A DNA stretch of 64,000 nucleotides from JANWXR01 sp964608265 (GTDB lineage Bacteria; Chloroflexota; Anaerolineae; Anaerolineales; UBA6663). The notes under the pieces are model-generated. The model searched no databases, had not been told where the DNA came from, and was given only the letters and a program-made list of their open reading frames with translations. The DNA lies in the NCBI GenBank assembly GCA_964608265.1, contig CAZSNP010000006.1:51775-115774 (forward strand), given 5' to 3'. Positions 56,723 to 64,000 of this stretch are shown piece after piece. Both the position numbers and the translations under genes were made by a program. Positions within the stretch are counted from its first letter, which is position 1, and the number at the start of each line of letters is the position of its first letter.

Positions 56723-57532
56723 GTGATCAAACTCATCGTCCTCGATATTGACGGCACTCTCGTCGGCCATGACCTCAATATCGCCCCGCGCGTCCGGGCG
56801 GCGATTGCGCGCGCACTCGAACGCAACGTCGCCGTGACGCTGGCCACCGGGCGCGGGGCCGAGCCGACGCAGATCTTCGCCGCGCAGTTGCACCTGACCA
56901 CACCGCTGGTGTGTCTGCAGGGCGCGCAGGTGTACGACGCCGTCAACGCCCGCAGCCTGCACGAGTCGCGCCTCGCGCCGGAGGTCGTGCCATGGATCGT
57001 CGCCCACGCCGCCGAACGTGACTGGCACGTGCACTTCGAAACCCCGAGCATGGTCTACATGCCCAACAGCCAGCGCCCGCCCGAAGTGCTGCGCGCCCTC
57101 TTCCGTGTAACGGCGACGACGCACGTCGAGGATTTCCTCACCGAGATGCCCGAGGTGCCGACGAAATTCCTCGTCTCGGTGCACGACCCGGCCGAGCGCG
57201 ATGCGGTCGAGGCCGACTTGCGCCGCCTGCTCCGCGCCGACGGCATGGCGATTGATTTGATGAACTCGCATCCGAACTTCGTCGAGGGTCTGCCGCCCGG
57301 CATCAGCAAGGCCAGCGGCCTGTCATGGTTGTGCGCTCATCTCGGCGTTGCGGCGGCGGAGGTGCTGGCCATCGGCGACAACGACAACGACATCGCCATG
57401 CTCGAGTGGGCGGGCCTCGGCGTGGCGATGAGCAACGCCTCGCCCGGCGCGCGCGCCGTCGCCGATTGGATCGCGCCCCCGGTGGACGAGGACGGCGCAG
57501 CGGTGGCGATCGAAAAGTTCGCGCTGACGTAA
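56723..57532 (+). CDS. HAD-superfamily Cof-type phosphatase
   Basis: A 269-residue Cof-like hydrolase: motif I IKLIVLDIDGTLVGHDLN (nucleophile Asp and general acid Asp), motif II VTLATGRGAEP, motif III Lys in GISKASGLSWLCAHL, and motif IV VLAIGDNDNDIAMLEWAGLG. The large C2 cap between I and II sets specificity; targets are typically sugar or flavin phosphates. The start is GTG at 56723 without a clear Shine-Dalgarno. Confidence 0.93.
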   Translation: MIKLIVLDIDGTLVGHDLNIAPRVRAAIARALERNVAVTLATGRGAEPTQIFAAQLHLTTPLVCLQGAQVYDAVNARSLHESRLAPEVVPWIVAHAAERDWHVHFETPSMVYMPNSQRPPEVLRALFRVTATTHVEDFLTEMPEVPTKFLVSVHDPAERDAVEADLRRLLRADGMAIDLMNSHPNFVEGLPPGISKASGLSWLCAHLGVAAAEVLAIGDNDNDIAMLEWAGLGVAMSNASPGARAVADWIAPPVDEDGAAVAIEKFALT

Positions 57533-57540
57533 CAGACAAA

Positions 57541-57606
57541 AGTGCGAGAGCGCGGGGCGCAGGGGTGTCTTCTCCCCTGCGCCTCGCACCCCCTGCACTC
57601 CCGCAC
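57541..57606. repeat. Iterated-word palindrome Q
   Basis: The left arm AGTGCGAGAGCGCGGGGCGC then AGGGG faces CCCCTGCGCCTCGCACCCCC then TGCACTCCCGCACT. It ends two bases before the glycosyltransferase start codon. Confidence 0.75.
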
Positions 57607-57608
57607 TC

Positions 57609-58676
57609 ATGCACCTCGGCATTGACGCCAGCCGCACGACAGCCGCACGCCGCACCGGGACGGAGAGCTACGCGCTCAACTTGATCCGGGCGATGCTGGC
57701 GCAGGCCGCCCGCCACCGCGTCACCCTCTACTTCCGCGACGCGCCGCCACCCTCGCTCTTCCCCGAGGCCGCGCTCCGCGTCATCCCCTTTCCGCGTGTG
57801 TGGACCCATGGGCGGCTGTCGTGGGAGATGATGGCCCATCCGCCGGAGGTGCTGTTCGTGCCCGCGCATGTGCGGCCCCTCGTCTGCCCGGTGCCCGCCG
57901 TCGTCACCGTGCACGACCTCGGCTACCGCCGCTTCCCCGGCGCGCACCCGCTCGCGCAACGGCTGTACCTCGATTGGTCAACACGGTTCTCGGCGCGGCG
58001 GGCGGCGCATCTCATCGCCGACTCGCAGGCCACGCGTCGCGACCTGGTGCAACTGTACGCTGTGCCCGATGACAAAATCACCGTCGTGTACCCGGGCCGC
58101 GATGAGTCGCTCAGCCGCGTGGACCCGGCGGCCGTCCGCGCGAAATACAATCTGCCCGAGCGCTATTTGCTGCACGTCGGCACATTGCAGCCACGCAAGA
58201 ACCTCCTCCGCCTCATCGAGGCCGCCAATCATCAATCGCCCGTTAGCAGTCTTGTGCTCGCCGGCAGGCCCGGCTGGCTCGCGCAACCCATCCTCGCCGC
58301 CGCGCGCGCGGCCGGCGTGCGCGTGCTCGACGGCGTGCCCGATGAAGACCTGGCCGGGCTGTACTCCGGCGCGGCGGCCTTCGTCTTCCCCTCGCTGTAC
58401 GAGGGCTTTGGATTTCCGGTGCTCGAGGCGATGGCCTGCGGCACGCCGGTGATCTGCGCGAACACCTCGTCGCTGCCGGAGGTGGCCGGGGAGGCGGCGT
58501 TGACCGTTGACCCGCTGGATGCCGGTGCGCTGGCCGCCGCCATCGCCCGCGTGCTCGCCGACTCGGCAATCCGCGACTCCCTCATCGCCAAAGGTTACGA
58601 GCAGATCAAAAGATTCTCGTGGGAACGCGCTGCCCGCGAAGCCCTCGCCATTTTGGAACGCGTGGCTCACCGATGA
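57609..58676 (+). CDS. Glycosyltransferase family 1/4 (GT-B)
   Basis: A 355-residue GT4-type enzyme: LGIDASRTTAARRTGTESYA at the N-terminus with the typical G-rich loop, VVTVHDLGYRRFPGAHPLAQ, the hinge with YLLHVGTLQPRKNLLRLIEA, and the donor-binding motif YEGFGFPVLEAMACGTPVIC (EX7E type). It would transfer an activated sugar to a surface lipid or polysaccharide. Its stop overlaps wecG (ATGA). Confidence 0.92.
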   Translation: MHLGIDASRTTAARRTGTESYALNLIRAMLAQAARHRVTLYFRDAPPPSLFPEAALRVIPFPRVWTHGRLSWEMMAHPPEVLFVPAHVRPLVCPVPAVVTVHDLGYRRFPGAHPLAQRLYLDWSTRFSARRAAHLIADSQATRRDLVQLYAVPDDKITVVYPGRDESLSRVDPAAVRAKYNLPERYLLHVGTLQPRKNLLRLIEAANHQSPVSSLVLAGRPGWLAQPILAAARAAGVRVLDGVPDEDLAGLYSGAAAFVFPSLYEGFGFPVLEAMACGTPVICANTSSLPEVAGEAALTVDPLDAGALAAAIARVLADSAIRDSLIAKGYEQIKRFSWERAAREALAILERVAHR

Positions 58677-59458
58677 GTCCCTCTCCCTTCCACCTTCCAC
58701 CCTCCACCCGAATCCTCGGCGTGCGGGTGCATGATGTGACGATGGCCGAGGCGCTGGATTGGATCGAGGCCGTCATCCGTGCCGCGCGTACGGAGCTTGC
58801 GCCGGCGCCCCAGCAACTCTGCACGTGCAACCCCGAGTTTGTGATGGAGGCGCAGCACGATAGCGAGTTCCTCGAGGCGCTCAATCGCGCCGGCCTCGTC
58901 GTGCCCGATGGCATCGGGCTGCTGTGGGCGGCGCGACGGCTCGGCCAGCCGTTGCACGAACGCGTGGCCGGTTCCGATTTGGTGGAGCGGATCGCCGAGC
59001 GCGCGGCGCGGCGCGGCTGGCGACTGTTTTTGCTCGGCGCGGCGGAGGGGGTGGCGGAGCGGGCCGCCGAGGTGCTGCGCGCGCGCTACCCCGGCCTCAG
59101 CCTGGCCGGCACGTTCGCCGGCAGCCCCCGGCCCGAGGACGAGGCCGCTATCATCGCCCGCGTGCGCGCCGCGCAGCCGGAAGTGCTGCTGGTGGCGTAC
59201 GGCCACCCGAAGCAAGACAAGTGGATTGCGCGAAACAGCGCTAGGTTGCAGGTCCCGGTCTCCGCCGGGGTGGGCGGCGCGTTCGACTTCATCGCCGGGG
59301 TGGTGCCGCGCGCGCCGCGCTGGCTGCGCTCGCTCCACCTCGAATGGCTCTACCGGCTGTGGCGGCAGCCGTGGCGGTTGCGGCGCGTCTTCAACGCAGT
59401 GGTCGCCTTCCCGTGGGCGGTGCTGCGGGAGTCACGCGCCAGGGCACACAGACGCTAA
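58673..59458 (+). CDS. WecG/TagA/CpsF-family glycosyltransferase
   Basis: A 261-residue GT26 protein: RILGVRVHDVTMAEALDWIE, then CTCNPEFVMEAQHDSEFLEA, the conserved ADGIG-like VVPDGIGLLWAARRLG, RLFLLGAAEGVAERAAEVLR and LLVAYGHPKQDKWIARNSAR. The C-terminus, rich in Arg/Trp (WLRSLHLEWLYRLWRQPWRL), is the membrane-binding tail of this family. It adds a sugar, often ManNAc-type, to a polyprenyl intermediate. The first 12 codons carry a pyrimidine-rich repeat-like stretch. Confidence 0.92.
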   Translation: MSPSPFHLPPSTRILGVRVHDVTMAEALDWIEAVIRAARTELAPAPQQLCTCNPEFVMEAQHDSEFLEALNRAGLVVPDGIGLLWAARRLGQPLHERVAGSDLVERIAERAARRGWRLFLLGAAEGVAERAAEVLRARYPGLSLAGTFAGSPRPEDEAAIIARVRAAQPEVLLVAYGHPKQDKWIARNSARLQVPVSAGVGGAFDFIAGVVPRAPRWLRSLHLEWLYRLWRQPWRLRRVFNAVVAFPWAVLRESRARAHRR

Positions 59459-59481
59459 TCGAAAACTGGCGTCTTTGCGTC

Positions 59482-59511
59482 TTGGCGCGAACTCTCGACC
59501 TCTGTTATCAT
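59482..59511 (+). promoter_or_regulatory. Promoter of the PT-rich protein gene
   Basis: TTGGCG (59482-59487), 18 bases, TG-T-TATCAT (hexamer 59506-59511). The -35 region lies in a single repeat-like arm (GTCTTTGCGTCTTGGCG). Confidence 0.6.
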
Positions 59512-59539
59512 GCCGCGCGTCCCGGAGACCGGAACCAAT

Positions 59540-60094
59540 ATGGAGCGAGTTGAGAGCGGGCGGCAGCGCACGTACACGATCCTGACTGCCATCATCCTGT
59601 TGACGCTGCCCTGCTACTGCTTCGGCTTCATCCTGCTGGCGCTGGCCGATCAGCGCGGCTTTCAACCGCGCACGCCGACGCCCACGCTGCAACCTGCGGT
59701 CACCAACCCGCCGGTCACGCCCGGCGCCATCCCCTCGGTCACGCCGCTGCCCAGCCTCACCCCGGCGGTGACGTTCACCCCCGGCCCGCCGACCACGACG
59801 CTGCAACCCACGCCGACCCAATTCATCCCGCCGACCCGCACGCCGACCGTCACCCTCACGGTGACGCGCACGCCGACCGGCACCGGCACCGTCACGCTCA
59901 CCCTCACCCCCACAACGACGGGGACGCCGACCATCACCGCCACGCCGACGGTGACGAACACACCCGCGCCCGACACGGCCACGTTCACCCCGACGGCGAC
60001 GACGGCGCCGCCCACGCCCACCGACACCGACACGCCCACCGCCACGCAGCCGCTGCCGAGCGAGACTCCTTCGCCGACCTCGACCACTCCCTGA
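59540..60094 (+). CDS. Membrane-anchored Pro/Thr-rich stalk protein
   Basis: A 184-residue protein with a short cytoplasmic N-terminus, one membrane helix (ILTAIILLTLPCYCFGFILL, about residues 14-35), and about 145 residues of TP-rich low complexity such as RTPTGTGTVTLTLTPTTTGT. No folded domain follows. It may be a glycosylated spacer or a surface stalk; such repeats are frequent in Chloroflexota. The ATG at 59540 fits the promoter; an ATG at 59510 lies within the -10 box. Confidence 0.75.
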   Translation: MERVESGRQRTYTILTAIILLTLPCYCFGFILLALADQRGFQPRTPTPTLQPAVTNPPVTPGAIPSVTPLPSLTPAVTFTPGPPTTTLQPTPTQFIPPTRTPTVTLTVTRTPTGTGTVTLTLTPTTTGTPTITATPTVTNTPAPDTATFTPTATTAPPTPTDTDTPTATQPLPSETPSPTSTTP

Positions 60095-60101
60095 CCTGGC
60101 C

Positions 60102-61154
60102 ATGGAGCTTCTCGCCCATCTCAAAGAACTGTGCGCCGCCCCCGGAGTGGCAGGGTATGAAGCCCGCGTGCGCGAGGCCATCGCCGCCGCGTGGCGACCC
60201 CTGGCCGATGAGGTGCGCGCCGACCGTATGGGCAGCCTGTGGGCGACGAAGACCGGCAACGGCCCCGCGCCCCGGCCCAAACTGATGCTGGCCGCGCACA
60301 TGGATTCCATCGGGCTGATGGTGACGGCGCGCGATGGAGAATTTCTGCGCGTCATCCACATCGGCGGGATCGATGCGCGGGTGATGCCGGGCCAGCCGGT
60401 GATGGTGCATGGCAAGCGCGACCTGCCCGGCACCGTGGTGCAGCCGCCGGCCTTTCTGCTGCCCAGGGCCGACCGCGAGGGCGTGGTGCCGGTGAGTGAG
60501 CTACTGGTGGATTGCGGCCTGCCCGAGGCGCAACTGGCTGAGGCCGTGAGCGTGGGCGACGTGATCTCGTTCGCGCAGCCGCCGGCCGAACTGAAGGGCG
60601 GGCTGCTCGCGGCCAACTACCTCGACAACCGCGCCTCGGTCGCCTCGGTAACGGCGTGCCTCGACTACTTGCGCGTTCGCCCGCAGGCGTGGGATGTGAT
60701 CGCGGTGGCCACCGTGCAGGAGGAGACCCGGCTGCTCGGCGCGATGACGGCGGCCTATGCGCTCCAGCCGCAACTCGCCATCGCCATTGATGTGACGCAC
60801 GGCGCGGGCGCGGCGGTGAAGGATGAGCGCACCTATCCCCTCGGCGGCGGGCCGACCATCGGCTTCGGCCCCAACATCCATCCCCGGCTGGCGGCGGCGA
60901 TCAAAGCCACCGCCGAGCGATTGGAGATGAAGCATTCGGCCGAGCCGATGGCCACCCACTCCGGCACCGATGCCTTCGGCATACAAGTGGCGCGGGCCGG
61001 CATCCCCACCACCGTCGTCAGCATCGCGCTGCGCAACATGCACACGCCGGTCGAAGTCGTGGCCGTCAGCGACGTGCAGCGCGTCGGACGGCTGCTGGCC
61101 GAGTTCATCGCCGAGCTGAAACCGGATTTCATGCACAGCCTGTCGCTTGATTGA
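60102..61154 (+). CDS. M42-family metallopeptidase, copy 1
   Basis: A 350-residue aminopeptidase/endoglucanase M42 protein. Metal ligands are visible as LAAHMDSIGLMV, AANYLDNRASVASV and ATVQEETRLLGAMTAAY, with ATHSGTDAFGIQVARAGIPT near the end. These proteins form large tetrahedral complexes that trim peptides. It begins eight bases after the PT-rich gene with no strong Shine-Dalgarno. Confidence 0.92.
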   Translation: MELLAHLKELCAAPGVAGYEARVREAIAAAWRPLADEVRADRMGSLWATKTGNGPAPRPKLMLAAHMDSIGLMVTARDGEFLRVIHIGGIDARVMPGQPVMVHGKRDLPGTVVQPPAFLLPRADREGVVPVSELLVDCGLPEAQLAEAVSVGDVISFAQPPAELKGGLLAANYLDNRASVASVTACLDYLRVRPQAWDVIAVATVQEETRLLGAMTAAYALQPQLAIAIDVTHGAGAAVKDERTYPLGGGPTIGFGPNIHPRLAAAIKATAERLEMKHSAEPMATHSGTDAFGIQVARAGIPTTVVSIALRNMHTPVEVVAVSDVQRVGRLLAEFIAELKPDFMHSLSLD

Positions 61155-61198
61155 GTCATTCCTGCGTGCAACTCGCGTAATTCGATGCTGAGTCAGTG

Positions 61199-62299
61199 AT
61201 GGCCAAACGACCGACTACCAAGCCCGCTGTCCGCTCGCCTGAGTTGGATTTCCTCGCCCAGCTCTCCAACGCCGTGTCGGTGTCGGGCGATGAGGGCGCG
61301 GTGCGTACACTCATCCTCGAGGCCATCCGCCCGCACGCCGATGAGGTGAGGGTGGACGCGGTCGGCAACGTGCTGGCCGTCAAGCGCAGCCGCGCGCGGC
61401 GCGCCGACCGCGTGCTCGTGGCCGCGCACATGGATGAGGTCGGCTTCATGGTCACCGGCCACGAATCCGACGGCACGTTGAAGTTCGAAACCGTCGGCGG
61501 CGTGGATGAGCGCGCGTGGATCGGCAAGCCGGTGTGGATCGGGGCGGGGCGGCTGCCGGGCGTGATCAGCGCCGCGCCGGTTCATCTGCTTGATGCCAGG
61601 GAGCGCAACACCGTCGTCAAGCTGCGCTCGCTGCGCATTGACCTCGGCGTGGAGTCGGCGGAGGCGGCGAAGAAGCTGGCGCCAGCCGGCGAGCGGGGCA
61701 CGTTTGCGACCACGTTCGACGTGCTCGGCGCTGGCCTGACCTTGCGCGGCAAAGCCCTCGACGACCGGCTGGGCTGCGCGACGCTGGTGGAGTTGCTGCG
61801 TGGCGGGCCGTATCCGTTTGAACTGCACGCCGCCTTCACCGTGCAGGAGGAAGTCGGGCTGCGCGGCGCGAGGGTGGCGGGCTTCGCCGTGGAACCCGTC
61901 GCCGCCTTCGTCCTCGATTGCACACCCGCCTACGATCTGCCCCACTCGCTCGACGAGCGCGAGAACGTCGAATACAACACGCGGCTCGGCCTCGGCCCGG
62001 CGATCTACCTCGCTGACCGCGCCACGCTTTCCGACCAGCGACTGGTGCGCCATCTGCAACACACGGCGGCGCGCGATGGCCTCCCGTATCAATTCCGGCA
62101 ACCGGGCGGCGGCGGCACCGATGCCGGCGCCATCCATCTGTCGCGCGGCGGCGTGCCGAGTGTGAGCGTGAGCGTGCCGGGGCGCTATCTGCACACCGGC
62201 GCCGCGCACGTCCGCCACGCCGACTGGCGCAGCACGGTGAAGCTCATGCACTCGGCGCTGAAGGGGTGGGATGCGAAGGTGCTGAAGCGTAATGCGTGA
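61199..62299 (+). CDS. M42-family metallopeptidase, copy 2
   Basis: A 366-residue paralogue: VAAHMDEVGFMVTGH, KALDDRLGCATLVELLRG, TVQEEVGLRGARVAGFAVEP, and GGGGTDAGAIHLSRGGVPSV, with all zinc/cobalt ligands retained. It has a longer polar N-terminus than copy 1. GTG (61196) and ATG (61199) are adjacent; the ATG is preferred. Its stop lies inside the left arm of palindrome S. Confidence 0.92.
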   Translation: MAKRPTTKPAVRSPELDFLAQLSNAVSVSGDEGAVRTLILEAIRPHADEVRVDAVGNVLAVKRSRARRADRVLVAAHMDEVGFMVTGHESDGTLKFETVGGVDERAWIGKPVWIGAGRLPGVISAAPVHLLDARERNTVVKLRSLRIDLGVESAEAAKKLAPAGERGTFATTFDVLGAGLTLRGKALDDRLGCATLVELLRGGPYPFELHAAFTVQEEVGLRGARVAGFAVEPVAAFVLDCTPAYDLPHSLDERENVEYNTRLGLGPAIYLADRATLSDQRLVRHLQHTAARDGLPYQFRQPGGGGTDAGAIHLSRGGVPSVSVSVPGRYLHTGAAHVRHADWRSTVKLMHSALKGWDAKVLKRNA

Positions 62300-62354
62300 A
62301 ACGTGAAACGGGATCGGTCCCGCGACCATCACGTTTCACGCCTCACGTTTCACG
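62294..62354. repeat. Iterated-word palindrome S (CGTGAAAC/GTTTCACG)
   Basis: The left arm is GCGTGAAACGTGAAACGGG and the right arm CACGTTTCACGCCTCACGTT then TCACG, around GATCGGTCCCGCGACCAT. It shares words with palindrome N, and ends five bases before the pdxH start codon. Confidence 0.85.
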
Positions 62355-62358
62355 AGTG

Positions 62359-63003
62359 ATGCCGACCGAGGCTTTTTCAGAGTTACGGCGCGAGTACGAA
62401 ACGGTCGGGTTGAACGAAACCGATGTGGCCGCTGACCCGATGGAGCAGTTTGGACGCTGGTTTGCGGAGGCGGTGGCGGCCGGCCTCGAAGAGCCGAACG
62501 CGATGACGCTGGCGACGGCGACGAGTGCCGGGCAGCCCTCGGCGCGGATGGTGTTGCTGAAAGGCGTGGACGCGGGCGGCTTCACCTTCTTCACCAATTA
62601 CGACAGCCGCAAGGCGCGCGAGCTGGCGGAGAATCCAAACGCCGCGCTCGTCTTTCACTGGCAACCATTACATCGGCAAGTGCGCGTCATCGGCACAGTG
62701 ACGCAGGTCAGCGCGGATGAGTCGGATGCGTACTTCGCCAGCCGCCCGCGTGAGGCGCAACTGGGCGCGTGGGCGTCGCGGCAGAGCAGCGTGCTGCCCG
62801 ACCGCGCCGCGCTCGAAGCCGAGTTCGAACGACTCGGGCGCGAATACGCCGGCCGCGAACCTTCCCGGCCACCGCACTGGGGCGGTTATCGCCTCAGCCC
62901 GGTCGAGGTCGAATTCTGGCAGGGCCGGCCGCATCGCCTGCACGACCGGCTGCATTACCGGCGTGAGAGCGACATTTGGCGCATTACACGTTTGTCACCT
63001 TGA
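62359..63003 (+). CDS. pdxH: Pyridoxamine 5'-phosphate oxidase
   Basis: A 214-residue FMN enzyme making pyridoxal 5'-phosphate. Conserved segments are EPNAMTLATATSAGQPSARM, VLLKGVDAGGFTFFTNYDSR then KARELAENP (FMN phosphate binding), FHWQPLHRQVRVIGTV, and the C-terminal PHWGGYRLSPVEVEFWQGRP then HRLHDRLHY, which is the PNPOx signature. It lies between two M42 peptidase genes and is flanked by palindromes on both sides. Confidence 0.95.
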   Translation: MPTEAFSELRREYETVGLNETDVAADPMEQFGRWFAEAVAAGLEEPNAMTLATATSAGQPSARMVLLKGVDAGGFTFFTNYDSRKARELAENPNAALVFHWQPLHRQVRVIGTVTQVSADESDAYFASRPREAQLGAWASRQSSVLPDRAALEAEFERLGREYAGREPSRPPHWGGYRLSPVEVEFWQGRPHRLHDRLHYRRESDIWRITRLSP

Positions 63004-63071
63004 GTCTCTCGCCAAGCACGCAAAGCCCGCGAAGAAAAGACTTAGCGTTCTTGGCGAGCTTTGCGAGAGAC
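63004..63071. repeat. Iterated-word palindrome T (CTCGCCAAGCACGCAAAG type)
   Basis: The left arm (63004-63034) is GTCTCTCGCCAAGCACGCAA then AG; the right arm (63041-63071) has CTTGGCGAGCTTTGCGAGAG. The right arm shares about 20 bases with the reverse complement of palindrome P, 6.8 kb away. Confidence 0.85.
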
Positions 63072-63084
63072 GCTTGAAGCGATT

Positions 63085-64000
63085 ATGAAAGCACTCATCA
63101 AAAAACTCGTCGAAGCTTACGGCCCGCCGGGGCATGAGGCCGCGGTGCGCGAGATCGTGCGCGCTGAAATCCGCGGCCTGCCCGATGTGTTGAGCGTGGA
63201 CCCGCTCGGCAACCTCATCGCCGTGCTAAAGACCAAATCGAAAAGTGGCAAGCGGGTGATGCTCTCGGCGCACATGGATGAGATCGGCGTCATCGTCTCG
63301 CACATCGACGCGCGCGGCTTCGCGCGTTTTCAGAACCTGGGCGGCGTCAACACGATGTACGCCCTCGGCGGGCGGGTGCGCTTCGCGGACGGCGTCATCG
63401 GCACCATCGGCATTGACGCGCGCCGCGACGACGCGAGCAAGGCCCCGGCGCTCGCGGAGCTATTCATTGACGTGGGCGCGACGAGCAGGGCCGATTGCCC
63501 GGTGCAGGTCGGCGATGCCGCCGGCTTCTGGCGACCCATGGAAGAGGTGGGCGAGCACCGGTTGATTGCGAAGAGCATGGATGACCGCATCGGCGTGGCC
63601 GTGTTGATTGAGGTGATGCGGGCGCTCAAGAGTTCGCCGCACGAGGTGGCTTTCGTCTTCAGCGTGCAGGAGGAAGTGGGGCTGCGCGGCGCGGCCACGG
63701 CGGCCTTCGGCGTCGAGCCGGAGGTGGGCATCGCGGTGGATGTCACCCGCACCGGCGACACGCCCAACGGCGTGAAGATGGCGGTGGCGCTGGGCGGCGG
63801 CGCGGCCATCAAGGTGCGCGACAGCGGCATGATCGCCGATCCGCGCGTGAAAGACCTGCTGGTGCAGCGCGCGCGCGAGGCCGGCATTCCGCATCAACTC
63901 GAAATCCTCGAAGCGGGCACCACCGACGCGGCGGCGATGCAGATTTCGCGCGTCGGTATCCCGGCCGGCTGCATCTCCATCCCCACGCGCTACATCCACT
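63085..64000 (+). CDS. M42-family metallopeptidase, copy 3 (3' end outside window)
   Basis: 305 codons of a third M42 paralogue: LSAHMDEIGVIVSHID, AKSMDDRIGVAVLIEVMRAL, FSVQEEVGLRGAATAAFGVE and EAGTTDAAAMQISRVGIPAG. It runs off the right edge and is probably about 30-40 residues from completion. It differs from copies 1 and 2 enough to be an old duplication. The start at 63085 follows palindrome T. Confidence 0.92.
   Translation, partial: MKALIKKLVEAYGPPGHEAAVREIVRAEIRGLPDVLSVDPLGNLIAVLKTKSKSGKRVMLSAHMDEIGVIVSHIDARGFARFQNLGGVNTMYALGGRVRFADGVIGTIGIDARRDDASKAPALAELFIDVGATSRADCPVQVGDAAGFWRPMEEVGEHRLIAKSMDDRIGVAVLIEVMRALKSSPHEVAFVFSVQEEVGLRGAATAAFGVEPEVGIAVDVTRTGDTPNGVKMAVALGGGAAIKVRDSGMIADPRVKDLLVQRAREAGIPHQLEILEAGTTDAAAMQISRVGIPAGCISIPTRYIH

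Noticed and set aside
1..64000. CRISPR array, prophage, insertion sequence or rRNA operon
   Set aside because: No regularly spaced direct repeats, transposase, integrase, phage structural genes or rRNA sequences were seen. The palindromes are not spaced as CRISPR repeats and encode nothing.

Overview
The window is a high-GC bacterial chromosome segment with no rRNA, tRNA, CRISPR array or transposase that I can see. Gene content suggests a Chloroflexota-like bacterium, probably in or near Anaerolineae: a clade II type nosZ with a lipoprotein signal, PT-rich stalk proteins, YtrA-type GntR control, many GTG starts and several apparently leaderless mRNAs. This placement is inference and was not tested by alignment.

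Layout. 1-9.3 kb: end of an M16 peptidase, acpS, an HD phosphohydrolase, a Na/Pi-cotransporter-like protein, infA behind a long leader, two CNNM/CBS proteins, gmk, an FmdB-type zinc ribbon protein and tmk. 9.4-13.9 kb: an R3H-domain ATPase split by a 439-residue intein inside its Walker A motif, then two poorly known genes. 14.2-20 kb: gntR, a truncated slipin, a YhfC-like membrane protein and an ABC exporter pair, then envelope genes and a methyltransferase. 20.1-28 kb: two ArsR-DUF2087 regulators, a phosphoribosyltransferase, a Mo-cofactor enzyme, a response regulator, an NnrS-like membrane protein and a cupin. 28-36.2 kb: a Crp/Fnr regulator and a nitrous oxide reductase cluster (nosZ, NosB-like, a fused nosD-nosF, nosY, nosL, cytochrome c). 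36.3-40.6 kb: murJ, a ppGpp-hydrolase-like HD protein and a Tat-secreted coiled-coil protein. 40.6-43.1 kb: dnaA flanked on both sides by DnaA boxes, probably a bipartite oriC. 43.1-51.5 kb: mutY, a PP2C phosphatase, pxpB, and the CIRCE-controlled hrcA-grpE-dnaK-dnaJ-prmA operon. 51.6-64 kb: a DHH phosphoesterase, prfA and prmC separated by a restriction-modification pair, a glycosyltransferase/WecG pair, and three M42 peptidases around pdxH.

The most unusual large-scale signal is a dispersed set of about 18 imperfect palindromes at gene junctions. Each is built from a short word of about 7-10 bases, repeated with variation in one arm and found reverse-complemented in the other arm. The word differs between sites but the architecture is constant. 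Related sequence also appears inside coding regions, including NosF and a signal peptide. Other notable items are the Walker A intein, the NosD-NosF fusion, terminator-like hairpins in the leaders of infA, dnaA and nosZ, and the restriction-modification cassette between prfA and prmC.

Genes are mainly on the minus strand left of dnaA and mainly on the plus strand right of it, with the heat-shock operon as the main exception. This fits replication starting near 41-43 kb.
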